NCBI GenBank assembly: GCA_019662005.1
Contig: JAIFWG010000012.1
Span: forward strand, 1 to 12,346
Direction: 5' to 3'
DNA from: Candidatus Parcubacteria bacterium
GTDB lineage: Bacteria > Patescibacteriota > Minisyncoccia > 2-02-FULL-40-12 > GWA2-44-9
Length of the DNA: 12,346 nt
Under the pieces are notes generated by a model. That model searched no databases, was not told the DNA's origin, and worked only from the letters and a program-made list of their open reading frames with translations. This document shows positions 1 through 7,190 of the stretch, piece after piece; positions within the stretch are counted from its first letter, which is position 1, and every line of letters begins with the position of its first letter. Position numbers and translations under genes: made by a program.

Positions 1-989
1 GGGGAATGCAGATTCACTTCAGAGAAACAGCCGAAAAGCTTTTGCCTTATGCCAAAAAAGGCATTGTTGTTGAAATGGGATCAAACGATGGAATCATGTT
101 GGAAGCCTGGAAAGATTTGGGGGTTAAGGCGATTGGTGTAGAACCATCTACTAATGTTGCAGACGTTTCTCGAGCAAAAGGCCATCAAGTAATAAGCAAA
201 TTCATGAATGAATCAGTTGCTGGTGAAATCTTGGCCCAGGGCAAAGTATCTCTTGTGTTCGGGGCTAATGTTTCCTGCCATGTTGAAGATTTTTCAGGAT
301 ATCTAAAAGCCGTTACAAAACTTATCGACCGAGATGGAGTATTTGTTTTTGAGGACCCTTATTTTGTGGATATAGTTGAGAAAACTTCGTATGATCAGAT
401 TTATGACGAGCATGTTTGGTACTTTACTATTTCATTTATAAATAAAATGCTGGAGCCTCTTGGTTATCATGTCTTTGATTGTGAACACATCGAGGTCCAT
501 GGCGGTGAACTAAGAATGTATGTGGGTCACAAAGATTCCTATAAAGTTAAGCCTGCTGTGGCAAAATGGCTGGCCAAAGAAAAAAATCTTCCAGCTCAAC
601 TTAATAAATTAAAAAAGAACACAGAAAAATCCAAAAAAGATTTGGTTGCCCTCCTTACAAAAATAAAAAAACAGGGGAAGATTGTTTGTGGATTCGCAGC
701 CACTTCAAAAGCAACTACCATTTTTAATTATTGTGGGATTGGTCCTAATTTAATTTCATTCGTTACTGATACCACTCCAGAGAAACAAGGAAAATATTAT
801 CCAGGAGTCCATATTCCAGTTGTACCCCAAGCTATCTTTGAGGAGGGTAAAGATAATAAATCAAAGATGATAGATTATGTTTTTCTGTGCGCTTGGAATC
901 ACGGTAAGGAGATTAATAAATATCAAGCTTGGTACAAAAAGTCTGGCGGAAAGTGGGTCACGCATGTGCCTAGTCCAAAACTTATTTAA
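1..989 (+). CDS. Deoxysugar C-methyltransferase (class I SAM, Methyltransf_14 type), 5' truncated
   Basis: This enzyme likely transfers a methyl group from SAM to a ring carbon (often C3) of an NDP-4-keto-deoxysugar, as TylCIII, NovU and TcaB9 do. The frame is open through base 3. The first Met in the window (base 6) starts at what should be the SAM domain, because family members carry an N-terminal Cys-rich zinc-binding domain first; the true start is therefore upstream. Numbered from that Met, a SAM-binding VVEMGSNDG motif lies at 21-29. The family's YxEH segment (Y133, E135, H136), implicated in deprotonating the sugar, is intact. The C-terminal C-methyltransferase domain shows GFAATSKATTIFNYCGI near 230-247, then a TDTTPEKQGKYYPG-like stretch and FLCAWNHGKEI. 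It is followed after 2 nt by an SDR gene, so the two are co-transcribed. The family assignment is strong; the exact sugar is unknown. Confidence 0.9.
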   Translation, partial: GMQIHFRETAEKLLPYAKKGIVVEMGSNDGIMLEAWKDLGVKAIGVEPSTNVADVSRAKGHQVISKFMNESVAGEILAQGKVSLVFGANVSCHVEDFSGYLKAVTKLIDRDGVFVFEDPYFVDIVEKTSYDQIYDEHVWYFTISFINKMLEPLGYHVFDCEHIEVHGGELRMYVGHKDSYKVKPAVAKWLAKEKNLPAQLNKLKKNTEKSKKDLVALLTKIKKQGKIVCGFAATSKATTIFNYCGIGPNLISFVTDTTPEKQGKYYPGVHIPVVPQAIFEEGKDNKSKMIDYVFLCAWNHGKEINKYQAWYKKSGGKWVTHVPSPKLI

Positions 990-991
990 TC

Positions 992-1708
992 ATGAAAATT
1001 CTAATGACAGGTGGGTCTGGTTTGCTCGGATCCGAAATTAAAAGACTGGACCCAGAAATTATTTCCCCTTCTCATCAAGAGATGGATATAACCAATTTGA
1101 GTTCAATTCTAAGCACCCTAGAAAAATATGGGCCCAAAGTTTTATTACACTTAGCCGCATATAATAATCCTCCTGAACATGAAAAAAATCCAGAGTTGGG
1201 GATCACAACAAATATTATTGGTACAGCGAATTTAGCCCTTGCCTGTTTCAAGAATGGTATTAAACTTGTTCACGCTTCAACAGACTTTGTATATACAGGA
1301 CCCGGGTCTCATAAAGAAGAAGAGCCATTGTTGGCTCCATCTCGATTTGGTTGGTCTAAAGTAGGAGCTGAAGCATCAGTGAGAATGCTACATGATTTTC
1401 TAATCTTAAGATTAGACTTTGGGCCAATCCCTTTTCCTTGGCCTAAAGTATACAAAGACCATTACGTTTCTAAACTCTATGTAGATGAAATGGCTCCCTT
1501 GGTGCTGAAAGCTGCACAGTCTAGTGTCGTTGGAGTCTTAAATTTAGGCGGCCCCAGAGTCTCTCTTGAAGATTACGCCAAAAGAACAAAGCCAGAAGTA
1601 GAAACCATACTCAAACCAGAGTGGGTACCAGCCGACAGTAGTATGGACGTGTCCAAGATGAAAAAAGAACTTAATATTTCAGACGAAAAAGAATTATTAA
1701 AACATTAA
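992..1708 (+). CDS. Short RmlD-like NAD(P)-dependent sugar-nucleotide reductase/SDR protein
   Basis: This is an extended-SDR Rossmann protein related to dTDP-4-dehydrorhamnose reductase (RmlD), which reduces the C4 keto group of NDP-deoxysugars. The dinucleotide-binding GGSGLLG lies at residues 7-13, the HLAAYNNP strand at 53-60, and the STDFVYTG strand that carries the catalytic Ser/Thr at 96-103. The usual catalytic YxxxK reads FGWSK, so the Tyr position is Phe119 while Lys123 is kept. At 238 aa it is shorter than the usual 280-300 aa, with a reduced substrate-binding part. ATG at 992 is 2 nt after the methyltransferase stop and no Shine-Dalgarno site is visible, which suggests coupled translation. 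It may reduce the C-methylated sugar, or it may be a catalytically altered relative; the missing Tyr makes the activity uncertain. Confidence 0.8.
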   Translation: MKILMTGGSGLLGSEIKRLDPEIISPSHQEMDITNLSSILSTLEKYGPKVLLHLAAYNNPPEHEKNPELGITTNIIGTANLALACFKNGIKLVHASTDFVYTGPGSHKEEEPLLAPSRFGWSKVGAEASVRMLHDFLILRLDFGPIPFPWPKVYKDHYVSKLYVDEMAPLVLKAAQSSVVGVLNLGGPRVSLEDYAKRTKPEVETILKPEWVPADSSMDVSKMKKELNISDEKELLKH

Positions 1709-1709
1709 T

Positions 1710-2165
1710 ATGATAGAAGGTATAATAATAAAAAAAGTTGTTAAACATGGCGATGAGCGTGGTTTTTTTGCCGAGCTAATTAAGTCGGGCGAAGATACTT
1801 TCCACGAAGTTCTTCAAACAAGTTATTCCGAAACTAAGCCCGGAGTTATTAAGGCTTGGCACATCCACGATTATTGGGAGGTCTGGTGCATTATCAAAGG
1901 TAAGGCTCAAGTAGTTCTTCATGATATGCGCAAAGACTCTCCCACTAAAGGCCAGACTGATGTTATAATCACTGGAGAAGACAATATGATGGTAATTGCT
2001 ATTCCTGGTGAGGTTGCTCACGGCTACAAACCGTTAGGAGATACGCCAATGGGAATAATCTACCATGCCAGTGAGGCTTACAATCCAAACAACATTACTA
2101 TTCGCACCATTCCATTTGATGATCCAAAAATAAATTTTGATTGGCAGCGTGATTACCAAATTTAA
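1710..2165 (+). CDS. RmlC-like cupin (dTDP-4-dehydrorhamnose 3,5-epimerase family), short form
   Basis: This is a small jelly-roll cupin of the RmlC family, which epimerises NDP-4-keto-6-deoxysugars at C3 and/or C5. Family marks in order are DERGFF at 15-20 (usual D.RG.F), KAWHIHDYWEVW at 48-59 where RmlC has its catalytic His, PGEVAHGYKPLGD at 99-111, YHASEAYNPNN at 118-128, and a DDPKINFDW segment near 137-145 matching the usual W.DP..I.W. At 151 aa it lacks the last stretch of canonical RmlC (about 180 aa), including the LSxKD-like end that carries the partner Asp of the catalytic His. ATG 1710 lies 1 nt after the SDR stop. The next gene overlaps its end. It could be a mono-epimerase, an isomerase-type cupin or a degenerate form; the cupin fold assignment is firm. 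Confidence 0.8.
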   Translation: MIEGIIIKKVVKHGDERGFFAELIKSGEDTFHEVLQTSYSETKPGVIKAWHIHDYWEVWCIIKGKAQVVLHDMRKDSPTKGQTDVIITGEDNMMVIAIPGEVAHGYKPLGDTPMGIIYHASEAYNPNNITIRTIPFDDPKINFDWQRDYQI

Positions 2166-3471
2166 AAAAATATTTCAGCATCCCTTTGTTCGAAATGTCG
2201 CCACTCTACAAATAGGAAGCTTTGGGGCGAGCTTGGTTCAGGGCTTGGTGGGTATTATTATTGCTCGTCTGCTCCAGCCTCAGCTCTACGGAGTTTATTC
2301 TCTGGCTTTTGGGCTGGCCAGCCTACTAGTACTCATTGTTAGTATGGGTCTTTCTGATGCCGTAACAACCATTGTGGGAGAGTCCTATGCTCGAGAGGAT
2401 ACCAAGGCTACTCATGGAGCTTTTATGTTTTCGGCGCGGATGATGATTATTATCGGAGCATTATCTCTCGGTGCAATTATTTATGCTCCAAAAATATCTT
2501 TATATTTTTATAACAATCCTCAGATTGGGTGGTACGCCAGTATATTAGTAATAGCTGGCTTTATCTCTAGTACTTTTTTTAATTTTTCTAGTTTGGCACT
2601 TCAGGTTACTGGCAACATTAAAAAAATGTCTCTGCTGGGCTTGGCTGATCAAGTTGTAAGAAGCGGACTTTCTCTATTGTTTGTCTTCTTGGGTTTTGGA
2701 ATCTTGGGCTCAGTTACTGGCCATCTAATAGGAACTATCATAATATTTTTTATCTCGGTAATAATTTGGAGAACAATCAAAAGAAACCATTCCATCTTTC
2801 CTTCCTTGCGGGATTTTGCAAATAAGATTTGGGATGCAGAATTAAAAAAATATTTTAAATTTAGTGCTTGGATTGCTCTCGATAAAAACATAGCCGCCCT
2901 TTATGGTATTCTCCCGATTTTAATGATTGGTTTGTATGTTTCTGCTGCAGATATTTCTTATTTTAAAATATCTTTTGCATACATAAATTTAGCCCTAAGT
3001 CTTCTAGGTCCAATATCTGTTCTGCTTAATGTAGAATTTCCTAAATTAAAGGTAACGGAGATAAAACAATTAAGAAATACGTTTCTTAGGGTCTCTCTCT
3101 ACTCATTGGGATTGTCCATGCTCCTTACTGGAGGCGCGATTGTTGTTTCTCCAATAGCTCTTCGAATTTTATATGGCCAAAGTTTTTTGCCTGGTCTTAA
3201 GTATGTATTTGGTTTGTTTATTTATGGAGGTTTTTTGGGGATTGGAGTAGCTCTGGGACCAATGTGGAGAGCTATAAACAAAGTAAAAATATCTATCATT
3301 ATTAACGCTGTTACTTTAGGTGTTGGTATTCCTACAGGCCTATATCTTATTCGGCATTTTGGTATTTGGGGAGGGATTTTGATGATTTCAGCTTGGTTTA
3401 CAATCTCACATCTTATATCCTTCTTCTATCTCTTGGTTCACTTGAAAAATAGAATAAATAGGGTATTATAA
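2137..3471 (+). CDS. Wzx-type polysaccharide flippase (MOP superfamily)
   Basis: This multispanning inner-membrane protein of about 444 aa is of the length and hydrophobic pattern of O-antigen/teichuronic acid flippases, which move undecaprenyl-linked glycan units across the membrane. It opens with a short basic helix (ITKFKKIFQHPFVRN) and then about a dozen hydrophobic segments separated by short basic loops. The first, GSFGASLVQGLVGIIIARLLQPQLYGVYSLA, carries the G.Y.L-type signature of the family. The longest frame begins with TTG at 2137, overlapping the cupin gene by 29 nt; GTG at 2149 (17-nt overlap) starts directly before the basic helix and is equally plausible. Neither has a clear ribosome binding site, so translational coupling is likely. 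The ligase/polymerase gene starts 4 nt after its stop. The family is firm from topology and context; the substrate is unknown. Confidence 0.85.
   Translation: MIGSVITKFKKIFQHPFVRNVATLQIGSFGASLVQGLVGIIIARLLQPQLYGVYSLAFGLASLLVLIVSMGLSDAVTTIVGESYAREDTKATHGAFMFSARMMIIIGALSLGAIIYAPKISLYFYNNPQIGWYASILVIAGFISSTFFNFSSLALQVTGNIKKMSLLGLADQVVRSGLSLLFVFLGFGILGSVTGHLIGTIIIFFISVIIWRTIKRNHSIFPSLRDFANKIWDAELKKYFKFSAWIALDKNIAALYGILPILMIGLYVSAADISYFKISFAYINLALSLLGPISVLLNVEFPKLKVTEIKQLRNTFLRVSLYSLGLSMLLTGGAIVVSPIALRILYGQSFLPGLKYVFGLFIYGGFLGIGVALGPMWRAINKVKISIIINAVTLGVGIPTGLYLIRHFGIWGGILMISAWFTISHLISFFYLLVHLKNRINRVL
3442..3469 (+). promoter_or_regulatory. Possible internal promoter for the ligase/polymerase gene
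   Basis: TTGAAA (3442-3447), a 16-nt spacer and TATTAT (3464-3469) sit inside the last codons of the flippase gene. The ATG at 3476 follows the -10-like box by 6 nt, the same spacing seen at other starts in the window, which would give a leaderless transcript. The region is AT-rich and coding, so this may be chance. Confidence 0.35.
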
Positions 3472-3475
3472 AACT

Positions 3476-5683
3476 ATGAATTTACGCACCATTTTAAAGT
3501 ATTGTATCTACGCCACAGCACTGCTTCCTCTAGTTATTTTTTCTCAATATATATCCCCATTCCACTTTGGAAAAGTGGTTGTTTTCCGTAGCTTTGTTGA
3601 AATCATGTTCGTTTTATACGTTGTATTTGCTTGGCGTAATCCCAGCTACCGCCCACGAACAAATAAATTATTTTGGGCGTTTTTATCTTTTGCTTTAGCT
3701 TTTACTCTTACTAGTGTCACTAGCATAAATAGTTACCAAAGCATCTGGGGAACCCTCGAGCGAATGGGAGGTCTTTTTAGCTTTTGGCATTACTTTGTTT
3801 TTTATGTAGTAGCGACTTCTGTTTTGAGGACCCAAGAAGACTGGATAACCCTCTTAAAAATCACCGTGGTTGCCGGAGCACTATCGGCCCTCTATGGCAT
3901 TGGGCAGCGCACAACCCTGAGTATGTTTATTGGTTCAGGCGGACGATCGCGTATATTTGGTACTATCGGAAACCCAGCATTGTTTGCTGGTTATGAATTG
4001 CTAAATATATTTTTGGCACTAATCTTAGCCAGCTGGTCCAGTAAAAGGCAAGAACGCCAGTTTTGGTTAATCAGCGCAGTCTTAATGGGTCTGGCAGTAT
4101 TTTTAACAGCAGTTAGAGGTTCTATTCTAGGACTCTCTATTTCGCTTCTTCTTTTTGCGGGACTTTATTTCTTGCGTACACATTCCCAGTACGCTAAGAG
4201 AGCCCTTCTAGGCCTTGTTGGTTTGGGTGCCATATTTATCTTGTTCTCCCTGTCTTTCCGCACCACAAGCTTTGTTCAGAACTCTTCCTACTTGCGACGT
4301 ATCACTGATTTTTCAACCTCGAGTTACACAGTCCAAACTCGATTTTGGGCTTGGCAGGCGGGCTTGAAGGGTTGGAGCGAGAATCCAAAATACATGCTCG
4401 TAGGCTGGGGTCCAGAAAATTTCAATATTCCATTTTCTAAATATTTTAATCCTAAATTCTTTAATGGGCCTGGATCCGAAACCCTATTTGATCGTGCTCA
4501 CAACATGTTCGTGGAAATTTTGGTAACCATGGGACTGGTCGGTATTCTTACTTACTTGTGGATGTTCTTTGTGGCGTTTAGATATTTGTGGCGCCTAAAA
4601 GATAAACCAGAACAGGGGATTGCTCCAATTTTGCTTATATCCATGATTGTGGCCTATATGATTCATAACGCATTTATTTTTGACACTTCCGCAAACTTTA
4701 TTGTCTTTTTCAGCTCGTTGGCTTTTATTTCTTTCCTTGCTGATCCTCAACCAGCTCCAGCAAACCCGCAACCATTAATGAGTAAGCACAGAGCTGTTCT
4801 GGCTGTGTTATCGGTTGTTGCAATCCTTTTTGTGTACTGGATTAATATTCTTCCATCTAAAGCAAATTATTCTACAACTCGAGGTATCGTGCAGGGATGG
4901 GGCAATGACTTTAATAGTGCAATGACGAGTTATAAAAAATCTATTGCTTACAACACTCCTGGCAAATATGAATTCCGAAATCGTATGGCGCAATACTTGT
5001 TAGATTATTCTACAGAGAATAAGTCTACGCCCATCTTTGACGAAGCTGTTCAACTAGCAATTAAAGAAGTTCAAAAAAATGCCGAGGAAAATCCACTCGA
5101 CTATCTGCCTGAACTTTATTTATCTCGATTGAATATTATTCTTGGAAAAGATGACTCAAAGTCTCCATATAATGACGAAGCTCTAAGGCATGCAAACATA
5201 GCATTAAGCTATTCACCCACCTTTGTCCGTACTTATTTTGAAATTGGACAAGCCTACTTAAATAAAAAGGATTATCCTCATGCGATTGAGGCTTTTCAGA
5301 AGGCATTGGACTTGAACCCTAATGTCGGCCTTTCTTACTGGTATTTAGTTGCTGTCCAAATGGAGAGCGGTAATGTGGAAGCTGGGATTAAAGTCGCCAA
5401 TCAAGCTCTTGCTCTTGGACATACGCCTGGAGAGCAGGATTATCTAAGATTAGCTAATGTGTATATAAAGCGTAATGATTACCCAAACCTGGTTAAGGTA
5501 TATGAGGGGCTCATCAAACTAACTCCAAGTAATGCTCAGTACCACGCCTCTCTCGCTGTTGGATATGCGAAGATTGGAAACATAGATGGTGCGGTGATTG
5601 AAGCCAAGACCGCCGCTAAGCTTGATCCGGGCTTTGAAGGTGATGCTCGAGGTTTTGTGCAAAGTCTTGGCCGCCAGTGGTAA
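3476..5683 (+). CDS. O-antigen ligase/Wzy polymerase-like membrane protein with C-terminal TPR domain
   Basis: The N-terminal ~460 residues are an integral-membrane O-antigen ligase (Wzy_C/WaaL) type domain, which joins or polymerises lipid-linked glycans on the outer face of the membrane. About ten hydrophobic segments precede residue 425. Family-typical positions include R214 in TAVRGS, the TRFWAWQAG segment near 288-296 and H342 in DRAHNMFVE at the start of a helix ending in GLVGI. A Pro/Ala/Gln-rich linker (423-434) leads to one more membrane helix (about 439-458). A soluble tail follows with TPR-like repeats at about 587-617 (ending ALDLNPN), 655-687 and 688-718 (ending AAKLDPG). The TPR tail should lie outside the cell and may bind partner proteins or the glycan. 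The gene is the last of the operon; its stop lies in the bidirectional terminator. Ligase versus polymerase cannot be decided from sequence. Confidence 0.85.
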   Translation: MNLRTILKYCIYATALLPLVIFSQYISPFHFGKVVVFRSFVEIMFVLYVVFAWRNPSYRPRTNKLFWAFLSFALAFTLTSVTSINSYQSIWGTLERMGGLFSFWHYFVFYVVATSVLRTQEDWITLLKITVVAGALSALYGIGQRTTLSMFIGSGGRSRIFGTIGNPALFAGYELLNIFLALILASWSSKRQERQFWLISAVLMGLAVFLTAVRGSILGLSISLLLFAGLYFLRTHSQYAKRALLGLVGLGAIFILFSLSFRTTSFVQNSSYLRRITDFSTSSYTVQTRFWAWQAGLKGWSENPKYMLVGWGPENFNIPFSKYFNPKFFNGPGSETLFDRAHNMFVEILVTMGLVGILTYLWMFFVAFRYLWRLKDKPEQGIAPILLISMIVAYMIHNAFIFDTSANFIVFFSSLAFISFLADPQPAPANPQPLMSKHRAVLAVLSVVAILFVYWINILPSKANYSTTRGIVQGWGNDFNSAMTSYKKSIAYNTPGKYEFRNRMAQYLLDYSTENKSTPIFDEAVQLAIKEVQKNAEENPLDYLPELYLSRLNIILGKDDSKSPYNDEALRHANIALSYSPTFVRTYFEIGQAYLNKKDYPHAIEAFQKALDLNPNVGLSYWYLVAVQMESGNVEAGIKVANQALALGHTPGEQDYLRLANVYIKRNDYPNLVKVYEGLIKLTPSNAQYHASLAVGYAKIGNIDGAVIEAKTAAKLDPGFEGDARGFVQSLGRQW

Positions 5684-5715
5684 ACTAAAACCGCGCATTG
5701 CGCGGTTTTAGTTTA
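5681..5715. terminator. Perfect bidirectional terminator shared by two convergent genes
   Basis: The arms 5681-5696 and 5700-5715 are perfect reverse complements (16 bp) around an ATT loop, with a GC core CCGCGC/GCGCGG flanked by A-rich and T-rich ends, so U-tracts form on either strand. The outermost three bases of each arm are the TAA stops of the plus-strand ligase gene (5681-5683) and the minus-strand decarboxylase gene (5713-5715). Confidence 0.92.
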
Positions 5716-7122
5716 CCAGCCAAAGAGTTTCCCCACATCCTCCGGGGTTTCGCGCTTTCGCGCAATTTTTATTTCTCCATTTGAAGCTATTAATTTGGCA
5801 GGGCTAGATAGTAAGCAGTGGTGAGAAGCGAGAGGATCTTGGTACGCACCGGTATCAAGTACTGCAATATATAGTTCTGTAAAGTCTTCGTTAAGTTTGG
5901 GAAGCATAATGTAAGCACCGCTTGAAGTGTATCGATCGTCGCTGTCGCAGCTGGAACCTGCAATCCAGGTTTTTTGAAGTCGTGTTGAATCAAGGCCGTT
6001 TACCGGAATAATGTGCCATTTTTGTCGGCGCACAGACCAGGTATCTGCCAGGTCGTTAATAAAACTTCCATCAATAAAATACCAACGGGTATCTGTTTTA
6101 TTGGGCACTTGCTTATCAGTTAATACCTTAAACAATGTAATTTGTGCTGGCCCAGCAACATGGGTACCCCATTCGCTAATTAAATTTGGATGCTTTACTC
6201 CAAGTTTGTCGCATTCATTTTTCGCATTTTTAACTATTTGATTAATTAAATTCTTTAGAGTGTATAACTTTCGTTTCTTTTCAAATGGTATGCCAACACC
6301 GCCGCCTATATTAATTGTATCCAAGTTGGGATTCTTTTCTCGCATTGTTGCGTAAAGATTAATGGCTCTTCGAAGCGGGCGGATAAACTCATCAATTTTT
6401 TCAATCTGACATGAGAGGTGATAAGAAATCATCGAAAGGTTTCTTATCTTACCCAGTTTTAGAAGTTCTTCTTCTGTAAAACCAAAATGATTAAACTTTT
6501 TATCGAAGTGAGCATTGATTTTTATATTTAGATTTACACGGATACCGACTTCACCATTAAACTTCCTTAGTCTTTCAAGCTCGTGCTCATTTTCAATAAT
6601 AGGAATGATAATCATCCCTTTGCCCCGAAGTTCTTCAATGAGTTCAATGTACCTTTCTGTTTTAGGCCCGTTACAAAGTACCCTGATCCGGTTATTGAAC
6701 TTATCTTGCTCAATCATTCGCTTAACTATAAAAAGTTCGTTTGCGCTAGAAACTTCAAGATTTGCGCCTTCAGCTACGGCTGGAAGCACAAATTCTCGGT
6801 TTTGATTAACTTTCATTACATAGTGATAAAAAAACTTACCTTTGTAGCCCAGCACCTTTATGTATGCGTTGAAGGTATCTATAAGATCGCGTACTCGGCT
6901 TTCGATAATAGTAGGGAAGGCGATTTCGGTTGAAGTTCCATACTTTTTTACAATATCGTAAATATTGTATTGAAAATTTCCTTCTCGTACTACAAGCTCT
7001 CCATCAGCATTGATGTCAAAATCTTGAGTATTAAATTCTTCGAAACCAAGTTTCCAAAACTTTTTAAATTTTGCGCGTAGATTTACCTTTCTGCCATTCC
7101 GCTTTGATCCTTTCTTTTTCAT
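5713..7122 (-). CDS. PLP-dependent fold-type III decarboxylase, biosynthetic arginine decarboxylase-like
   Basis: This alanine-racemase-fold decarboxylase most resembles SpeA-type arginine decarboxylase (arginine to agmatine, first step of polyamine synthesis). Numbered from ATG 7122: the PLP lysine is K104 in YVMKVNQN, H235 (SYHLSCQ) would stack on PLP, the phosphate loop is NIGGGVGIP at 271-279, the catalytic Cys motif is SSCDSDD at 391-396, and the C-terminal DTGAYQD at 423-429 is SpeA/ODC-like. The usual E-x-G-R cofactor motif reads EWGT (317-320), so the phosphate-contacting Arg is Thr. At 469 aa it is shorter than SpeA (about 630-660). The ATG was chosen because a promoter places transcription start on it; an upstream in-frame TTG at 7140 has GGAG only 3 nt away and would add six residues. 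Ornithine, lysine, diaminopimelate or carboxynorspermidine decarboxylation are alternatives. Confidence 0.8.
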   Translation of the reverse strand: MKKKGSKRNGRKVNLRAKFKKFWKLGFEEFNTQDFDINADGELVVREGNFQYNIYDIVKKYGTSTEIAFPTIIESRVRDLIDTFNAYIKVLGYKGKFFYHYVMKVNQNREFVLPAVAEGANLEVSSANELFIVKRMIEQDKFNNRIRVLCNGPKTERYIELIEELRGKGMIIIPIIENEHELERLRKFNGEVGIRVNLNIKINAHFDKKFNHFGFTEEELLKLGKIRNLSMISYHLSCQIEKIDEFIRPLRRAINLYATMREKNPNLDTINIGGGVGIPFEKKRKLYTLKNLINQIVKNAKNECDKLGVKHPNLISEWGTHVAGPAQITLFKVLTDKQVPNKTDTRWYFIDGSFINDLADTWSVRRQKWHIIPVNGLDSTRLQKTWIAGSSCDSDDRYTSSGAYIMLPKLNEDFTELYIAVLDTGAYQDPLASHHCLLSSPAKLIASNGEIKIARKRETPEDVGKLFGW

Positions 7123-7128
7123 GCTGGG

Positions 7129-7157
7129 AGTATAAATCAAAAACTCCTTTTTGAAAA
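7129..7157 (-). promoter_or_regulatory. Promoter of the decarboxylase gene
   Basis: On the minus strand TTTTCA (7157-7152) and TATACT (7134-7129) are separated by exactly 17 nt. The ATG at 7122 follows the -10 box by 6 nt, so the transcript would begin at or next to the start codon. The -35 box uses the outer arm of the preceding terminator hairpin. Confidence 0.6.
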
Positions 7158-7190
7158 TAACAGGCCCTCGTACGAGGGCCTGTTATTTTC
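7153..7190 (-). terminator. Terminator of the sugar transferase gene
   Basis: Arms 7153-7170 and 7173-7190 are perfect 18-bp reverse complements with only TA between them, so the entire 38-bp stretch is palindromic. The GC core is AGGCCCTCG/CGAGGGCCT and the outer part TTATTTTC supplies the U-rich tail. The TAA stop of the transferase (7185-7183) lies in one arm. The symmetric sequence could also stop transcription from the other strand. Confidence 0.88.

Noticed and set aside
2649..2891. Minus-strand frame within the flippase gene
   Set aside because: It arises from a hydrophobic gene read backwards; there is no ribosome binding site or family resemblance.
5748..5763. Tandem direct repeat TTTCGCGC x2 near the 3' end of the decarboxylase gene
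   Set aside because: It lies in coding sequence (I-A-R-K-R-E) and is explained by Arg/Lys/Glu codons; two 8-bp units are not significant.
6515..6933. Open frames on the plus strand opposite the decarboxylase gene
   Set aside because: They are antisense shadows of a well-supported gene, with no recognisable domain and no start signals.
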